DNA of 64,000 bases from Trichobilharzia regenti (Eukaryota; Platyhelminthes; Trematoda; Strigeidida; Schistosomatidae): positions 104,112 to 168,111 of the forward strand of contig CALYDD020000276.1 of assembly GCA_944472135.2 (NCBI GenBank). The letters run 5' to 3'. Below the pieces are notes generated by a model, which was not told the origin of the DNA, made no database searches, and was given only the letters and a program-made list of their open reading frames with translations. Both the position numbers and the translations under genes were made by a program. Shown here one piece after another: positions 35,698 to 47,264 of this stretch; the stretch's first letter is position 1, and every line of letters begins with the position of its first letter.

Positions 35698-36813
35698 TTA
35701 ACTCTGTACTGTCGACAGCTTAATCGCTGCTATCTCGCTGGTCTCATACATGTTGATATGCCCGTATTTCGTGATCACCACGTTCGCTTGCGTGTCGATT
35801 ATTGCACCAATCTCACGCAGAAAATCCGCTCCTAATATCGTTCGCTGTAGTTCGGGTACAACAATGAAAGGAAACGTCACCTCGCAGCCACCAACAACGA
35901 CCGTACAGTTCGATCTACCCGTGATACGCAACACATACCCGCCTACTGTTTGTACTGTCAATGAACACGGACTAACACTCTTACATAAATTCTTATCTAT
36001 TAACGACACGGCCGCCCCTGTATCTATCAAACATACTACTTCTCGATCATTCACTCGCAACTTCGAATACAGAGCCCCTTTCTCAATAGCCCCCACTAAA
36101 TCTAGGTTCATACGAAAGAAAGAACAAGCATTATACCGTCTGAAATTTTTTCTTTTTCGCCTTTCTGGGCAGTATCTTCTCCAGTGTCCCGGCTTACCGC
36201 ATTCAAAACACCGGTCTTTTCTATCAGCCAACTTTAACGCCGCCACTTCCCGCTGCAATGCTTCAATTTTCTGCTCATATTCGTTTGGTTTTGGTTGGTC
36301 TATAGCGGCTACCGTTGTGCTCAGCAGCTGTCTGGTCACCTTCGCCAGCTCACTAATATCCATCGGCTGCGTTGCGTTAACCAGTTTTAATCGCTGAGAA
36401 ATGTGGTCTGGGACACTCTCGATGAATTGGGAAGACAGTAACTGCGCTTCTGATTCTTCATCTAAAGTGGGAAGCGCGCGTCGAAGTAGATTAGTCAGTT
36501 TCACCGCCAACACTAGCGGGTCTCCATCAGGTCCAAGCTTCATTGACCGGAACTGCTGCATTGCTAGCTGTCTGTCTGTTTCGCTGTCAAACTCGGACAC
36601 TAGTCGTTCAACCAATTTCTTCCAAGACGCTGTGCCATTTGACCTGTCTACGCTGTCATATGCAGCCTTCGCTCGGCCTCTCAACAGCGTCCCCAGGACA
36701 ACTGCCTTCGCCGCCTGCTCCTTGACACCCACCAGCTCAGCAACGGCCTCGAAGTCACGTAAGAAGCTCCGTATGTCTCCTTCTTCAAACGCAGCTGGCC
36801 ACGGGATCTTCAT
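35698..36813 (-). CDS. Gypsy Gag-protease polyprotein
   Basis: The first ATG (36813) lies 25 bases inside the LTR. The capsid-like part (FLRDFEAVAELVG, LAMQQFRSMKLG) is followed by a CX2CX4HX4C zinc knuckle, CFECGKPGHWRRYC (about residues 202-215), and an aspartic protease with CLIDTGAAVSLID and ILGADFL. The frame is uninterrupted and ends just before the RT part, which continues in the -1 frame with an overlap of roughly 20 bases. That could be a programmed shift or a lost base; no clear slippery heptamer is present. Confidence 0.88.
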   Translation of the reverse strand: MKIPWPAAFEEGDIRSFLRDFEAVAELVGVKEQAAKAVVLGTLLRGRAKAAYDSVDRSNGTASWKKLVERLVSEFDSETDRQLAMQQFRSMKLGPDGDPLVLAVKLTNLLRRALPTLDEESEAQLLSSQFIESVPDHISQRLKLVNATQPMDISELAKVTRQLLSTTVAAIDQPKPNEYEQKIEALQREVAALKLADRKDRCFECGKPGHWRRYCPERRKRKNFRRYNACSFFRMNLDLVGAIEKGALYSKLRVNDREVVCLIDTGAAVSLIDKNLCKSVSPCSLTVQTVGGYVLRITGRSNCTVVVGGCEVTFPFIVVPELQRTILGADFLREIGAIIDTQANVVITKYGHINMYETSEIAAIKLSTVQS

Positions 36814-36822
36814 CTTTTTGGA

Positions 36823-36835
36823 GGCAGCGACACCA
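36823..36835 (-). promoter_or_regulatory. Probable primer-binding site of the gypsy element
   Basis: On the minus strand TGGTGTCGCTGCC starts two bases inside the 5' LTR. It begins with TGG, as expected for pairing with a tRNA 3' CCA. The pol-deleted gypsy element at 49.77 kb has the similar TGGCGTCGCG at the same distance. The tRNA is not identified. Confidence 0.55.
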
Positions 36836-36837
36836 AA

Positions 36838-37139
36838 TGTAACAACAGAAGACAAGGGCTGGCAACAGATCGTTTTATTACGAAAATCAACACGTATTTA
36901 TATATATTTTATGTACATTAATAAGGCTTATGCAAGCAGAAAAAGGCAGTCTTCTGATTGGTTGTTTCTCGGAAGTTAAGCAGACAAACACAGTCTTATG
37001 ATTGGTTGTTTTCGATATTTCTCGGAAAGTAGAGCCATCTATCTGCGAATCATATTTGTCCACGTTTAAGTTTGCTGTGATTGGTTGTTGAAACAGCCTT
37101 GTTCGTACTTTCTCACGGCCCATATTAGTGACCTAGACA
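36838..37139 (-). repeat. 5' LTR of the gypsy element
   Basis: It is 302 bp, starting TGTAAC and ending AGACA in plus orientation, so TG...CA. It is closely similar to the left LTR. Confidence 0.85.
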
Positions 37140-37144
37140 TTAAC

Positions 37145-37545
37145 GTAGATTAGTGTCAACCAATCGGCTAGCAGCCTGCTCTCAGCACATGTGGAGTCTA
37201 GGAGAAAAGAGAACAATAACTACCAAGTTAGTTGAAGCACCCAAGTATCAGTATTGTAGGTCTATCGTTCTGGAAGGGTTTCTGAAACAACTTCGCCATT
37301 CCAAAGTACACTTATAAACTATTTTTTAATAATAATGATAATAATAATTTACTTTTTTCCAAAAACAGTACTTATAATACAGAATGGAATTCTCAGCATT
37401 TGTCACAATATTGCATCTGATTTACTTAAAATATAAATAAAATTAAAAATTAAGACAAAATTAACCGGAGGAATTTGTCCACGTTTACGATATAATGTCG
37501 AAAATATTCGAAGCACGAATTCAGAGTATTAAATATAATGATAAC

Positions 37546-37576
<31 letters not shown>

Positions 37577-40075
37577 GTGAGTTTGTTTCAAACGGTATTG
37601 TCGATTCAGTTTGGAAATTTTAGCTTGTTATAGATTATTGAATCTAATGTTCTGCTGATGAAGTATAGTGAGGGGAAATAACAAAATTAACAGTTATAAC
37701 ACAGCTTAAATTATGTTCACACTTATGAAAAAATAAAACAATAAAAACAAAAAATTGCGAGGATGATAAATCTATGAAATACAATAACAATAAAGTTTGA
37801 TGGTGTAAGGGTGGAAGAAATGGTTTATTTAGTAGTGCAAAGAAGGTTAGTTAGTTAATTCGTCCCTGACACTATTTTCATCACATAAAGTACGTGCCAA
37901 ATATGGTATAATGGAATTTTTATACTTAGACGTACGTACAGAAAGTCTTCTGGATAGACTTCTTGTTTTACCTGAGGAGACACAAGGTTGGCGCTGCGGG
38001 TAGAGTTAGTTCTCAGAGTCTGACAAAATTCCTCTAGCAAATTCGTTACATGACATCAAGTGCCTACCAGTGACAACGTCAACGATATAGCCCAATGGGA
38101 TACCACCCGCCCTACTGACCGACAGTCTTCAGAGTTCTACGAAGTATCACATAGTCTTTTATTAAGCAATCCAGGAAAGAATAAGAGTGAACAGTAAAGA
38201 AGAATAGGTAAAATACACGAGTGGTTGGGTTATGCCAGAGTGTCTTAACTTCTTAACGTAAAAAGTCAGACGAAATATTCTTTTAGAAATTGCTAAGACA
38301 TGATAAGACCAGGGTAGGTCAGAAAAGCCCTTGTATTAAAATTTTAAACTAGTCAGTGCAGCATACCAATTTTATTTTTTGGTAGAAAATGCGTTAAGAA
38401 TTTCACTAATTGTAGATTACGCGGACAAGTGTCATCATATAGAAGACTGAATACGCCTAATTTTGTTGAAGCTGTAGTTCTGTTATTATTATTACTACTA
38501 CTATTACTACTATTATTATTATTATTATTGTTATTATTATAAATGTTGTTATATTACCTCTGTACCAATAAGTGTTGTGATTTGGTTAATCATCATCACC
38601 AAGTCATAATTTATGCATTAGTTAGTATCTCTGCTTCATTATTCTTGTATGTGAAACAAATCGTAAGTTACCTTATGAATTATGCATTCTACCAATCTGT
38701 CATATATATATATATATATTTGCCCAGTGTACGTTTGAGTGTGTGTGTACTTTGTGATGAAATTATCATCATCTTCTTCCAGTTCTTCCCCTGAATATCA
38801 TCCAAGTCACCTTACTCATTATCCTTTAGTGTCTTATCTGGCTTCACTCAACTGTTTCTGTCTGTCCGTATGTCTATCCATCTACCTGTCTGTCTATCCC
38901 TCTCGCTCCCTCCCTTGTTAATAATGTACCTTTGTAGAAATGAACAAATAAATAAATAAATAAACAAACAATTCACCCATACACGACTACTACACACTTC
39001 TATTCTCTTTAATGACGATGCATAGAATGTGTCTAGTCATTATTTAAAAGAGGAGAGAAAACAAAGTAGTAAGTTGCCCCTTGTGGTATACATATTATGT
39101 GCATATATATATTTTTTTTAAATTACAAAGAATAATCAAGGGTAATCATGATAACAATAATAATAATAACGGTTAGCCCAAAATTCCCATTTATATTTTC
39201 TCCACCCTTTTGTACACATGAATGAATAATAAACTTTAAGGCTGATTCAACGCAGTTAGTTAGTTAGCTAGCTAGCTAGTTAGGTAGTTAAGCCGGCATG
39301 CATATATGTGTATATATCCAAGTATACAAAAATGCTTAATAATAAGAAGCAGGTATATATGTATGCATATATGATGTACATATATACATCAACTTAATTA
39401 ATATGCATGAAGTAGAATTTCACGTCAACATCACTATGAGTGCAAAGAAGTCATACATTCACATATTTCTTGATATTTTTCGTTTTGTATAGCTTATTAT
39501 TATTATTATCATGAGCATCAAAATCATCTATATTCATTATATAAGTGCAAAATAGTTGAATTATTTATTATTGTCTGGACTAGTAATAACTAACCAACTA
39601 ACTAACTCACTACCTAACTAACTGACTACCTAACTAGCTTATTCTCTGTTAGAGTTCACACCCAGAAATCCTTCTTAGAGTGGGATTCCTTTCTTTCTCC
39701 CTCGCCCTCTATCTCTCTCTCTCTCTCCATTTTACTGCGTTTATTCTACTCACAATGGTGTTGTTCTTTTTTCTTATTGCTCACCTTAAATCAAGATGGC
39801 AAAGTGTAGAAGTTAAACTAGTACGTGTAAATCTAACAACTTTTCTTTTTTCTTTCTCTTTTTTCTGCTTAAATATTTTATGTACAAATGAAGGAGATAC
39901 TGACAGTATTTGTAGAGTATGCATAGGATAAACTCATTGAAATGAACAATAGTGGTTATTTAGAAATTTTTACAAAGCATGCAAAATTATATGAACAAAG
40001 TTAGTTGGAGAATGTTAATAATGGGTATAGTTGGGAAACAGAGAGCAATTTGGATCTGTTGAGGCTTGAAGAAAT
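37145..40075. other. AT-rich DNA with many microsatellites
   Basis: No gene is supported. Simple repeats include (AAT)n at 37546-37574, (ATT/ACT)n at 38482-38540, (AT)9 at 38702-38719, AAATA-type repeats near 38940, (CT)n at 39708-39728, and paired TTAG/CTAA runs at 39254-39291 and 39588-39638. Confidence 0.5.
38482..38540. repeat. (ATT/ACT)n microsatellite
   Basis: This is a 59-base run of ATT triplets interrupted by ACT and GTT triplets. Confidence 0.9.
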
Positions 40076-40080
40076 TGATC

Positions 40081-40914
40081 ATTATTATTATTATTGTTCC
40101 CTTGGGTTCCTAGTGAAACATAGGACTTCAACTGCACCTCTCCACTTGCCACTTTTGTCTTCTTCTGTACTTTTCACCTGCATCCATCCATGTTAGTCCA
40201 TACTGTTTCAACCGACTCCTCTTCACACGATCTCCTCCATGTCACTCACCCTTGCACTGACTTCACACTCGTCGCGTGCTTCCCTTTCGGCCTGGTTCCA
40301 CTCGAGCAATGGCTTGACGCACGCGCAATGTCACCCAGTGGCCTCCTCAGCGAGCGAGTGTCCAATCCATTCATCTCCACTTTCTCCTGCATATTTGTTG
40401 GCTGGCGATTGATTCTCGTTTTGTTTGTTCCCAGCCATAGTTTCTTGTTGATGATTCTTTCCGGCCTGGCCATCTGATCTTCAGTATAGATCCAGAGAAG
40501 ACAGTTGCTGGTTGATAAAGGTCTGGTCTGTAACAGGCTGTTGGAAATATTGTTTGTGACCCGCCCGCCAAGTTTCTGATCCGCATAGAAAGAAGAACTG
40601 ACTGACTTGACCACGTTTGTATTGAAAATCCAACTGGATTTTGTTGTTGATGCTGAGTTGTGGGACGAAGATTTCCAGATTGGTTTCAGGTTGATGAATG
40701 TGTTTCTCGCTCGCCTTCTCGATTCTCGCTCGATATGACATCTTCGTCCGTTCCTCCTGTAGTTGAGACAAATCCCTCCGGTTGATGGTGATTGGCGCTG
40801 GATGTTGCTGCTGTTGTTGTTGTTGGTTGGTTATTTTCATAACCTCCGTCTTGTCTATGTTTACTTGGAGTCCTGTCTTCGCCGGCTGCTTCTTCGACCA
40901 GTTTGTCGGTTTTC
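40081..40914 (-). mobile_element. 5'-truncated RTE copy (3' end only)
   Basis: On the minus strand it runs from GAAAACCGACAAACTGG to an (AAT)n tail at 40081-40103, parallel to the copy at 59966-60816. Broken frames show DFKYLG-like and NKIRIFNTN-type RT C-terminal pieces and the KWRWIGHSLRRPLGD region. Several frameshifts are present. No TSD was found. Confidence 0.8.
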
Positions 40915-40919
40915 ACATG

Positions 40920-41795
40920 TAAGTAGGGTAAAACTCAGTATATATTATTATTATGTATTATGACTATTTTTGTCATGTCTTCAGCTAGAGAATTATCCAT
41001 TTTTTCTCACATTACCCATGTCAGTTGCAAAAATAGCTCATTTTCCCCCACCAACTTACTCACTCTAGGATGGGAAATAGACTACATTTACACCCAGTTT
41101 ATCCAAGTCGACGAAAAAGTTATCCTGCTGGGGTAGGCATGCTTAGTGTACTTGAAAACAAGCCTATTTTGTGTTGAGAACTTGTAGAATACACGAAAGC
41201 TTTCCCAACATATTCTAAAGGGTTAACAATATATTTCGTTTGACTTTGTATTCTATTTTTCTAGAAATCTATAATGAAGATAATTATTTTGGAAACAATT
41301 TAAGTGAAAATTATAAAACAGTATTTAGGAGTTTTTTTTAAAATATGGACATGTGTGCAGGGTGGAAGAAAAGAGCTCATTGCTTCAATTTTATGGGTTT
41401 TTTTTTCATTAACTGCGAATATCCTAAACATGGCATAGGTTACTATAAAGGCAAAAATATGTAGAAATTCTTTCAAAATTATTCCAACTGAAAAGGTATA
41501 ATTGTGGACTAGGAGTTGTGAATATAAGATAGTGAATTACCTAGCAACCAGTGTTAATTTATTTTGAAATAGTACAAAAAAGCTTTAGCTCAGGTGAGTG
41601 ATTTTGAATTGGTTGCATTCAGTGGTCTGGTTGAACTAACCTCGAAGCTTTCATTGTTCGTCTAGACAAAATCACTTCAGAACAAGCTTTAATATGAAGT
41701 AAACTTGTTTGAGTTATCCATGAATAATGTGACGTATCTCCTGATCATAACCTCGCCAGATACTAGCTTGCTAGGCTACTAGCTTACTAGTTTTC
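40920..41795. other. Unclassified AT-rich DNA
   Basis: No supported frame, RNA or repeat was seen. Confidence 0.4.
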
Positions 41796-41797
41796 TC

Positions 41798-44700
41798 GCC
41801 GGTCCCAAGACCGGGTAAAGAGGGAGGGTTGGGGTGTGGTGCTAGCAACTCCACTCCCGTAAAACAACCAAATCGCTACAGAAACTTCAACGAATAAATA
41901 TATTAAACATTCTAAAAACATAAGCAATAGCCTTACTTTTCGCTGGAATCGGGGGATTGAAATGACGCAGGCTGGTGAAAGCCTTCGGGAAGCCAGTCAG
42001 CCGATGTGCCTTCTTTCGATGAAAGCAAAAGTAGGGATGGGTACCTGGAATGTTCGCACAATGTACGAAACTGGAAAGGCTGCCCAGATAGCCGCTGAAA
42101 TGAGAAGGTACAGAATAGAAGTGTTGGGAATCTGGGAAAGCAGATGGAACGGAACTGGAAGGTGCCAACTACCTACTGGAGAGACAGTAATCTTTTCCGG
42201 CCACCCAGAGGACAACCACGAGCACACCGAGGGAATGGCCATGATGATGTCACCAACAGCAACCAAAGCTCTCATGCAGTGGGAACCAATCTCCTCCAGG
42301 ATAATGACAGCCAGGTCCAACTCAAAAGGAAGGGAAGTTACAGTCATTCAATGTTATGCGCCTACAAACGTCTCAGAACAAGAGAAGAAGGAGGAGTTCT
42401 ACAGACAACTACAAGCAATAATGGAAAACGTCCCAAATGGCGATGGGCGACATGAATGCGAAGCTGGGAGGAGACAACACAGGAAGAGAACTCACCATGG
42501 GTCATGAGGCCCTCGGCGAAATGAACGACAATGGTGAACTCTTCTCAGACTTCTACGCCTTCAATGATTTGGTGATTGGTGGTAGTGTGTTCAAACACAA
42601 GGATATACACAAGACGACATGGATTTCACCAGATGGAAACTCCAAGAACCAGATAGACTTCATCTCAATTTCAAGAAAGTGGAGACGGAGCCTACTGGAC
42701 ACAAGGTCAAGGAGAGGAGCAGATGTGGGTTCAGACCACTATCTAGTAGAAGGGACTTTCAAGGTGAAGCTAAAAGCCTCGAGGATAGCTGGAGATAGAC
42801 CACAATGCAAGTTCAACACTCGATTACTGAAGGACAAAACTACAAAAGACACTTTCACTGCAACTGCCAGAGCAAAGCAGGAAACACTACGCGACATCAC
42901 TGAAGAATCATGCGTAGAAGAACATTGGAAGTCTCTGAAGGCGATTCTCAACGAAACGTGTTCAACGGTTCTAGGAAGAAAGAAGAGACAAGACAAGAAA
43001 TGGCTCTCAACGGACACTTGGAAGTTAATAGAAGAGAGGAGAATGGTGAAAGAGAAAATGATTCAATGCAAGGACGGACAAGAGAAGGAGACGATGAGCT
43101 TAACTTACAAAGCACTGGACAAAGAAGTGAAGAAGAGTGCTATGAAGGACAAAAGAAGATTCTACGACAACCTGGCCACTGAAGCTGAGAAGGCAGCAGG
43201 CAAAAGGGACCTGAGGACACTATATCAGACAACCAAATCTCTATCGGGGAAGAGACCAACACAAGCGAAACCTATAAAAGACAGCCAAGGGAACCCAATT
43301 ACCAAGGAAGAAAAACAGATTAAACAGTGAGCGGATCACTTCAAAGGACTCTTGAACTGACCATCACCTGCAACCCGTCCAGAGATACCAACAACAGCGC
43401 GCACAGAACTGCAAGTTGACACCAATCCTCCAACGAGAGCTGAAGTCTTGAACGCAATCAAGCTTCTGAAAGCTGGAAAAGCAGCCGGACCAGACGGAAC
43501 ACCCCCTGAAGCACTGAAAGCGGACCCAGAGACTACAGCAGACATGCTGACTTCATTATTGCAAAAGGTCTGTGTAGTAATTTATTGTACTTGTAATGTT
43601 AGTATTTCGAGATGACCAAATTACAAGAATCCAAACAAAACCCAGAGAGGGCAGAAATCAGGAATTTGTATTTAGCGGAATTATTATGCAATTCATATAA
43701 GAAACATATCAACAGTCAACAGTAAGTATTTTAAACAATACAGAGATAGAAATTGTCAATTACCACAGTCTGGAAGGAGGGAAAGGCGCCTACTGACTGG
43801 AGGAAAGGTTACCTCGTGAAACTACCAAAGAAGGGCGACTTACGCCTTACTCTGCAAGAACTGGTGAGGAATCATGCACCTGTCGATGCCAAGTAAAATC
43901 TTTATAGACTTCGAGAAGGCCTTCGACAGCGTTGACCGTGAAGTAATTTGGAAATTACTCGAGTATTACGGTGTACCCCAAATATTCATCAACCTTATTC
44001 AACAGCTGCTGTACGACGACGGCACATGTCAAGTGATCCACAACGGAAAACTCAGCGAGGCGTTTGGAGTAAACACAGGAGTCAGACAAGGGTGCTCATT
44101 ATCACCAATGATATTCCTAATTGTGGTGGACTGACTGGATTATGCGTCAGACAGTGGGAAACGAGAAGACAGGGATATCCTGGACCGACGTGAAGAACCC
44201 AGAAGACCTGGATTTCGTGCGTGGATGATTTATGCTTGATATCACACAAAATCAAAGACTTACAGGCGAAAACCGACGAACTGGTCGAAGAAGCAGCCAG
44301 AGAAGACAGGACTCCAAGTGAACATAGGTGAACAAGATGGAAGTTATGAAAATAACCAAACAACCAACAACAACACCAGCTGCAACATCCAGCGCCAATC
44401 ACCATTAACGGCAGGGATTTGAAAGAAGTTACTTCATTCACTCACTTCTCTAGGGAGCATTGTCTCAACTACAGGAGGAGCGGGCGAGGATGTCAAATCG
44501 AGAATCGGGAAGGCGAGCGAGAAACACATTCATCAGCCTGAAATCAATCTGGAAATCTTCGTCACTCAGCGCCACCAACAAAATTCGGATTTTCAATACA
44601 AACGTAAAGTCAGTCAGCTCTTCTATACGGATCAGAAACTTGGCGGGTGGGTCACAAAGAATATTTCCAACCAATAGGTTGCAGACCTTTATTAACAACT

Positions 44701-45072
44701 GTCTTCGCTCTATACTGAAGATCAGATGGCCGGGCCGGAAAGAATCACCAACAAGGAATTATGGGAACAAACATAACAAGAACAAACCAATCGCCAACCA
44801 ACAAATATGTAGGAGAAAGTGGAGATGGATCGGACACTCTCTGAGGAGACCGCTGGGTGACATCGCGCGTCAACCCCTCGAGTGGAACCCGAAAGGGAAG
44901 CGGCGTGTAGGACGTCCAAGGGTGACATGGAGGAGATCGTGTGAAGAGGAGTTGAAAGAATATGGACTAACATGGATGCAGGCGAAAAGTACAGCAGAAG
45001 ACAGAAGCAAATGGAGACGTGCATTTGAAGCCCTATGTTCCACTAGGAACTCAAGGGAGCAATAATAATAAT
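41798..45072 (+). pseudogene. Degenerate near-full-length RTE-clade LINE (copy A)
   Basis: The 5' region (GGGTAAAGAGG...GCTACAGAAACTTCA) resembles the start of the copy at 51.85 kb. The endonuclease (GTWNVRTMYETGKAAQIA, then GDMNAKLG and GSDHYLV) is split by a small deletion near 42440. Stops replace a Trp codon at 43328-43330 and another codon near 43357. A solo LTR interrupts the linker at 43573-43767. Part of the RT before motif A (FIDFEKAFDSVDREVIW, 43910) is deleted, and the FADD box near 44215 is damaged. The C-terminal frame 44460-45065 is intact and ends before the (AAT)n tail. Confidence 0.88.
43573..43767 (-). mobile_element. Gypsy solo LTR inserted in RTE copy A
   Basis: This is a 195-bp LTR, TGTAGTAATT...TTACCACA, bracketed by the perfect 5-bp TSD GTCTG (43568-43572 and 43768-43772). 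It matches the LTRs of the element at 48177-49981. A single LTR with a TSD indicates LTR-LTR recombination that removed the internal part. Removing it and one TSD rejoins the VWKEGK-type RTE coding text. Confidence 0.92.
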
Positions 45073-45429
45073 CTGCTGATCATCATCTATGCGGATCAAT
45101 TTTATTGACTTGGAATTTGAACTTTTCTGTCATGTAATTTATTCCTTATTAGTTGGTAAATTTGATCTACAGTAATGTATTTCATACATTTATTCCCCTT
45201 AATAAATTCGAACAAAGTAAGAACTACAGTTTTTGCAGAATAAAGTGGTACCATCTTTTTTATTTCGTTGCCTTCTCGTCAGCTGCTTACAGGCCAAAGA
45301 CATTATTAAATATATCTACAAAAACAGCTTTTAAATACTTGCAAAAGTTCATTTTAAACAAAAATCAATCAATAAACCGATATGTGCATACAGTAACTAT
45401 ATATATATATATAATTTTAAACACGATTT

Positions 45430-46250
45430 CAAACAATAATAATAATAATCAGCATTACGCATTCAGATGAACGAGAGAGATGAAAATATCCAGTTACCAG
45501 ACAGGGCAAAGAAAGACTCATAACCTCTTCTTTCTGAATGCATAAATCAGGTTTCAGGCGTTTGATGGAAATGGCTTTAGAAAACTTAAGGAGAATTGAG
45601 CTCTTTTGCCTATTGATAATTTTGAACGACTTTTTGACGTCCACCTCATGACCCGTGTCAAGGAGATCCCTGGCGATGGCATTGTATAAAGCATTTTTTC
45701 CCTTTAGACATAAGCTTTTTAGTACATGTTCAGAAAATCGTAGATATGCCCTTCCTTTCTGTCATTCCAATATAACTGCTGCCCCAGATAAATGTAAATT
45801 TGTATATACAGTTGAAGTTAACATGAGAAGGGTATCTATCGATTTTTGACTGTACCAAAGAGCAAGTTGTTCGATAGACAGGGACGAGCTTAGCTGCAGG
45901 ATAGGCTATGGCTAGTGATGTACTCAGCCTTCTGTTGATCATTGCTGCAATGTTTTCACCTTTATAATCAAGTTGAATGTAGATTGGCTTTTTATCCACT
46001 GTGATATTTTTTTACTTTTGGGATTTCAGATCTTCCATACTTGTTAAGGAACCTTTGAGGGTACCCGTTGCTCTTCAACCTCTCAAGAAAATCAAATTCC
46101 TCCTCTAATTTTTCTATAGAGCATACTGAAGATATTGCTTGTTGAACTCTTAAGCTTGTTCAATCTATTTTCAATTAAATTATAAGACTGATTGAAATCA
46201 TTCATATCTTAGAATGGAGGAATATATCTGAATAAATTGTTAGTAGTCGA
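45430..46250 (-). pseudogene. Penelope-like element relic (GIY-YIG region)
   Basis: The minus strand encodes FLERLKSNGYPQRFLNKYG (near 46060-46120). It then encodes a segment with YPAAKLVPVYRTTCSLVQSK and SNCIYKF-type text leading to GSSYIGMTERKG, the GIY-YIG endonuclease signature of Penelope-like elements. A distal piece with SIKRLKPDLCIQKE lies at 45590-45530. In-frame stops and frameshifts separate the pieces, and the RT domain is missing. Confidence 0.75.
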
Positions 46251-46635
46251 CAGTTTTGTGCATAAAACTGGATGAAGGCTTTGAGAATGACTAGCTGAAG
46301 AAATGAGTACAAAGTTTCAAAATAATGGAAGTTAACAACACTTTCAGGAAGTCAACGAATTCACAGCTTTACACGTGAATGTTTAAACAGTGTTTAAACC
46401 TAATGAAAACAAAATGAATAAGCAAATTTTGGATTTCAACAACTATTTATTACTATGTGTGTGTAGAATTTGGGCGCTGTGGTAATATGTAATTCTATAT
46501 TAATTTGTTTATTGGATGTATCATACGATGAAAAAGCATTTTTTTAATGCAAGATGTTTTGAAGAAGAATTATAAACATCAATTTTTGAAGTCCCACATT
46601 TACAATTTCTTTGATTATGTAAAGTCATTGGGTAC
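46251..46635. other. Unclassified AT-rich DNA
   Basis: No supported feature was seen. Confidence 0.35.
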
Positions 46636-46639
46636 AGCA

Positions 46640-47262
46640 GGTGGGGTGTAAGGACAAATACTCGCCACGGATGACATTTGCTAGTGGTTGTGCCATATTG
46701 TAAATTGAGAGAAGTTGGAATTCATGGACTGGCCACTGGATTGGGTCTCAGTGGCTGAATGGTCTACGAGCTCGCCCGCCTTTTAACCAGAAAGCCTTGC
46801 GTTTAAACCCTGGTGGTGGGTGCGTACTGTGAAGAGTTCCAAACCAGGACGAAACAGCTGTCCAGTGTTCCCATTTGGCTTTACAATGTTCCTCTGTGGT
46901 ACCGAAGCCGACGCCTTGTGGTCTGAGCGCAGGAAACTGGTTGTCAAGGAATTTAATCCTAAGATCCTATTATTTTCGAAGAAGCTCTGAATCAACAACC
47001 ACTAGGCACGGATATCGATTTAAATTCCAAAACACAATGGATGACTAGAAATGTTATTCTTCGACTCTTAAATTCAATATTCTGTACTAAGTCTGTAAAC
47101 AAATGTTTTTACAAAGGAACGTATTGTACTTATAATCGTATTCTTTCGTCTTCTTATAACTTGTACACGACCGATTCACTTGCGCCTTCAAGTTGCCCGC
47201 CAATGGTGATCAAAACCAATAAACAAACGTTCAAAGTTCATAGTCATTGACAATGATCTTTA
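46640..47262 (+). mobile_element. SINE3 / Sm-alpha-like dispersed repeat
   Basis: It starts with GTGTAAGGACAAATACTCGCC. A degenerate tRNA-like head follows (CAGTGGCTGAATGGTCTACG as A box, GCGTTTAAACCCTGG as B-box remnant), then the hammerhead-like module at 46823-46870. A long body is shared with 26.19-26.53 kb, and the head with the minus-strand relic at 4.85-5.11 kb. The arrangement of pol III head plus ribozyme matches what is known of schistosome Sm-alpha elements. Its exact relation to that family is not proven. Confidence 0.65.
46823..46870 (+). ncRNA. Hammerhead-ribozyme-like module in SINE3
   Basis: CGTACTGTGAAGAG is followed by TTCC-AAACCA-GGAC, then GAAA-CAGCTG-TCC and AGTGTTC. GUACU can pair with AGUGU (stem I), UCC with GGA (stem II), and a two- or three-pair stem III closes CAGCUG. 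The GAAA and the cleavage-site context (UC^C) are intact. The CUGANGA box appears as CUGUGAAGA, which is probably inactivating. Confidence 0.6.
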
Positions 47263-47264
47263 AA

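Larger units (their letters stand above)
33373..37139 (-). mobile_element. Ty3/gypsy LTR retrotransposon, 3' part of pol deleted
   Basis: LTR sequence flanks the coding part at 33373-33667 and 36838-37139. The coding order gag, protease, RT, RNase H, integrase is that of Ty3/gypsy. The integrase runs directly into the left LTR at 33667/33668. That LTR also lacks the last seven bases (CTAGACA) found in the right one, so a single deletion removed the integrase end and the LTR edge. The outer flanks show no matching 5-bp TSD. Schistosome gypsy families are known, but I do not assign this one. Confidence 0.9.

Noticed and set aside
35698..35720. Programmed -1 frameshift site between protease and RT
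   Set aside because: No slippery heptamer and no clear downstream structure. A simple indel is equally likely, so it is kept only as a low-interest observation.
36401..36979. 192-codon plus-strand ORF opposite the gypsy gag
   Set aside because: It lies antisense to a well-supported Gag and has no domain. It is a shadow frame.
39254..39291. Interstitial telomeric repeat
   Set aside because: The unit is TTAG with GCTAG variants, not TTAGGG.
45400..45412. Short TA run as a regulatory TATA element
   Set aside because: It is a microsatellite beside a PLE relic, with no gene downstream.
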